Assembly (NCBI GenBank): GCA_933228675.1
Contig: OW121742.1
Coordinates: forward strand, 107,834,940 to 107,898,939
DNA: 64,000 nt
From: Stomorhina lunata
Taxonomy: Eukaryota > Arthropoda > Insecta > Diptera > Rhiniidae
Reading direction: 5' to 3'
Under the pieces are notes generated by a model that was not told where the DNA came from, did no database searches, and worked only from the letters and a program-made list of their open reading frames with translations. Below are positions 61,246-64,000 of this stretch, piece by piece (position 1 is the first letter of the stretch; the number at the start of each line of letters is the position of its first letter). Position numbers and translations under genes: made by a program.

Positions 61246-62275
61246 TTCTTTAAGTTTTCATAGCAAATTGTATTCATTTTGTGAAGTTTTCATTTTAAGT
61301 TTTAATTCAATTGCCAGAATATTCTTTGAATGCACTTTTGAGTTACTTTAGAACTTTTGTCTTAATAATTCCACGCATTCAAGTTATTAGAATTACTTCA
61401 TCATAAACAAATCATTGACCACGTTTTAAAAAATCTATCACGTTTCTATTTTTTTTTTTTGTGTTTTCAAACCCAAAACTCAACAACTGCAAGAAGTTCA
61501 GACACAGACCACGACCACAGACAACAAATTTTTCCAAGCAATCGAACCAACAACCCAACATAATCATAGTCAAAGTCTTGGTTGCAAACCTAACATACAC
61601 TCAAACCATTCCTCGACACACACATACATATACATATACACATTCTCAACTATATTACAAGTAAGAGTTCATTAAACTCTTGGGTAAAGAATAAGCCAGG
61701 CCAAAATCAAAACAAGCCATAACTATTAACAAAAGAACAACAACTACAACAAGCTCATGAAATGACTGACTAAATGAATGAATGAATGAATGTTTGAATG
61801 TTCATTCCAACAAACAATGAAACCCTAACCTAACGCACCACAAACAAAGTTAAGCTCAATGTTTATAAAAGCTTAGAACTTTAGCCGCCGCTTCGTAATA
61901 GAACCAACAAATGTTTGGTGGTGGCCATAAATGAACAGCTACAGAGCTACAGCTACTCGTATAGCAACAATCACTGACAGACTGAACTATTATCTATTAT
62001 AAGCCCCTAGTTTATTGCCTTGGAAAACGTAATAAAACCGTTAGGAGTTAAAACTGGCTAAAAGTTTCAAAAAGAGCTGGAGATCCAACGAGTAAAAGCC
62101 TTTCTAAATCTAAATGGATTTTAGTACAATTTTGGTGGTAAAAATAATGTATGTATTTAGAGGGATTTGGTTGAAATTGTTATAAATGTTACACCACATG
62201 ACCAAAAATAAGGAGGGTTTACAGTTACTGGAGCATGTGGGATAAGCACTGGGAGAAAAGTTTGGAGACAGTTCT
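61246..62275. other. Island with possible exon and EcRE-like site
   Basis: Mixed composition. 61430-61660 is open in one frame without an ATG, CAA/ACA-rich (QEVQTQTTTTDNKFFQAIEP), and ends at CAA|GTAAGA in phase 0. This could be an alternative 5' exon, but the acceptor side is weak. AGTTCATTAAACT (61666-61678) fits the ecdysone-response consensus at 12 of 13 positions. AATGAATGAATGAATG simple repeat lies near 61775. Confidence 0.3.
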
Positions 62276-63020
62276 TAAGTTTTTATAGTAAACTGTGATC
62301 ATTGATAAATTTTTTATAAAAAACTGTGATCAGTGATGAAGTTTTTATAGAAAACTTTGATCAGTGATCAAGTTTTTATAGAAAACTTTGATCAAAATTT
62401 TTTAGAAAAATTTGATCATTGTTCAAAATTTTTTAGAAAACTTTGATCATTGATCAACATTTTTTAGAAAAATTTGATCATTGATCAAAATTTTTTAGAA
62501 AAATTTGATCATTAGAAAAATTTGATCATTGATCAAAATTTTTTAAAAAAATTTGATCACTGATCAAAATTTTTTAGAAAAATTTGATCTTTGATCAAAA
62601 TTTTTTAGAAAAATTTGATCATTGATCAAAATTTTTTAGAAAAATTTGATCATTGATCAAAATTTTTTAGAAAAATTTGATCATTGATCAAAATTTTTTA
62701 GAAAAATTTGATCATTGATCAAAATTTTTTAGAAAAATTTGATCATTGATCAAAATTTTTTAGAAAAATTTGATCATTGATCAAAATTTTTTAGAAAAAT
62801 TTGATCATTGATCAAAATTTTTTAGAAAAATTTGATCATTGACCAAAATTTTTTAGAAAAGTTTGATCATTGATCAAAATTTTTTAGAAAAATTTGATCA
62901 AAATTTTTTAGAAAATTTTGATCATTGACCAAAATTTTTTAGAAAAATTTGATCATTGATCAAAATGTTTTAGAACAATTTGATCATTAATCAAAATTTT
63001 TTGGAAAAATTTGATTAATT
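62276..63020 (-). repeat. 31-bp minisatellite array M (GATC type)
   Basis: About 24 units, the same as array K (TTTTTTAGAAAAATTTG then ATCATTGATCAAAA), with GATCAGTGATCAAGTTTTTA variants at the left edge that recall array H. Confidence 0.92.
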
Positions 63021-63029
63021 AAAATTTAA

Positions 63030-64000
63030 TAGGAAATCTTTTTAAAAATTTGTATTTTTTTAGGAAATTTTTTAAAAAATTTTATTTTGCTTAAGAAGTT
63101 TTTCAAAAATTTCTTTTTTAAAGAAATTTTTCAAAATTTTTTTGTTTTTTTAAAAAATTTTTGAAAAAGTTTTTATTTGTTTAAGAAATTTTTCTAAAGT
63201 TTCTTACTTTTTTAAAAAAATTTTTAAAATTTTATTATTTTTTTTAAGACAATTTTTAAAAACGTCTTATTTTTTAAAGATTTTTTTCACAGATTTCTTA
63301 GTTTTTAAGGAATATTTCGAAAATTTCTTATATTATTAAAGAAATTTTTCAATAATTTCATATTTTTTTAAGAAATTTTTCGAAAGTTTCTTACTTTTTT
63401 AAGAAATTCTTCAAAAATTTCTTATTTTTTTACGGAATATTTCAAAAATTTCTTATTTTTATATTGAATTTTTCATAAATTTCTTACTTTTTTAAGAAAA
63501 TTTTCAAAAATTTCTTATTTTTTAAAGAATTTTTTTAAAAATTTCTCAGTTTTTAAGATATTTTTCAAAAATTTCTCAGTTTTTAAGAAATTTTTCAAAA
63601 ATTTCTTATTTTTTTAAGAAATTTTTCAAAAATTTCTTATTTTTTTAAGAAATTTTTCAAAAATTTTTAATTTTTTAGGGAATATTTCCAAAATTTCTTA
63701 TATTTTTAAAGAAATTTTTCAATAATTTCTTTTTTTTTAAGAAAATTTTCAAAAATTTCTTTTTTTTTAAGAAATTTTTCAAAAATTTCTTAGTTTTTTA
63801 AGAAATTTTTCAAAAATTTCTTATTTTTTTAAGAAAATTTTTAAAAATTTCTTATTTTTTTAAGAAATTTTTCAAAAATTTCTTAATTTTTAAAAAATTT
63901 CTTATTTTTATAGGAAATTTAAAAAAAAAATTATATTGATAGGAAATTTTTGAAAAATTTCTTCTTTTTATACGAAATTTTTAAAAAATTTATAGAGAAT
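63030..64000. repeat. 31-bp minisatellite array N, continues past the window
   Basis: Units of AAGAAATTTTTCAAAAATTT then CTTATTTTTTT, period 30-31 bp. This is the reverse complement of the right part of array I. The inverted core is AAATTTTTCAAAAATTT. Confidence 0.87.

Noticed and set aside
1..64000. tRNA, rRNA or known microRNA genes
   Set aside because: None was recognised by eye; a covariance-model scan was not possible here.

Overview
The window looks like nuclear DNA of a higher fly, probably a calyptrate such as a blow fly or house-fly relative. The reasons are a clear orthologue of Drosophila E75A (Eip75B) spread over very long AT-rich introns, insect-type splice sites, and a genome swollen with short satellites. 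The species is an inference. Only one host gene can be supported. It lies on the plus strand and runs off the right edge.

Layout. 1-3.9 kb is transposon debris: the 3' part of a Tc1/mariner transposase with DD37E spacing, then a spliced transposon-type ORF broken by one in-frame stop, then a two-copy ~506-bp direct repeat. 4.4-10.5 kb is four arrays of 31-bp minisatellite, one of them bounded by inverted repeats. A possible TATA-less Inr/DPE promoter lies near 10.87 kb. The first E75A coding exon is 11345-12410. Intron 1 (12411-27184) is mostly ~310-bp repeats carrying a CCTAACCTCA core. Exon 27185-27273 encodes the first zinc finger of the DNA-binding domain. The rest (27274 to beyond 64000) is one intron of at least 36.7 kb. 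The next E75 exon, encoding the second finger, is not in the window.

That long intron is built from three repeat architectures. The ~310-bp repeats continue to 34.1 kb. AATAACG/CGTTATT hairpin repeats have a ~133-bp period and a ~266-bp dimer (31.6-33.0, 42.5-44.6 and 46.2-48.6 kb). A superfamily of 31-bp palindrome-bearing minisatellites, in both orientations, accounts for roughly 29% of the whole window. Between the arrays are islands of ordinary complexity at 34.2-35.2, 37.6-38.1, 39.4-41.0, 44.6-46.1, 48.6-50.2, 51.25-51.47, 56.8-58.7 and 61.2-62.3 kb.

The islands hold the most interesting signals. A textbook recursive-splicing (ratchet) site with a downstream cryptic donor is at 51318/51319. 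A two-part module (M1 then M2) resembling ecdysone-response and ROR-type nuclear-receptor sites occurs twice. A 49% G+C block with splice-like borders is at 57395-57531. E75 is a direct ecdysone target, so nuclear-receptor-like sites in its introns are biologically plausible, but none is proven here. All repeat borders and copy numbers are by eye.
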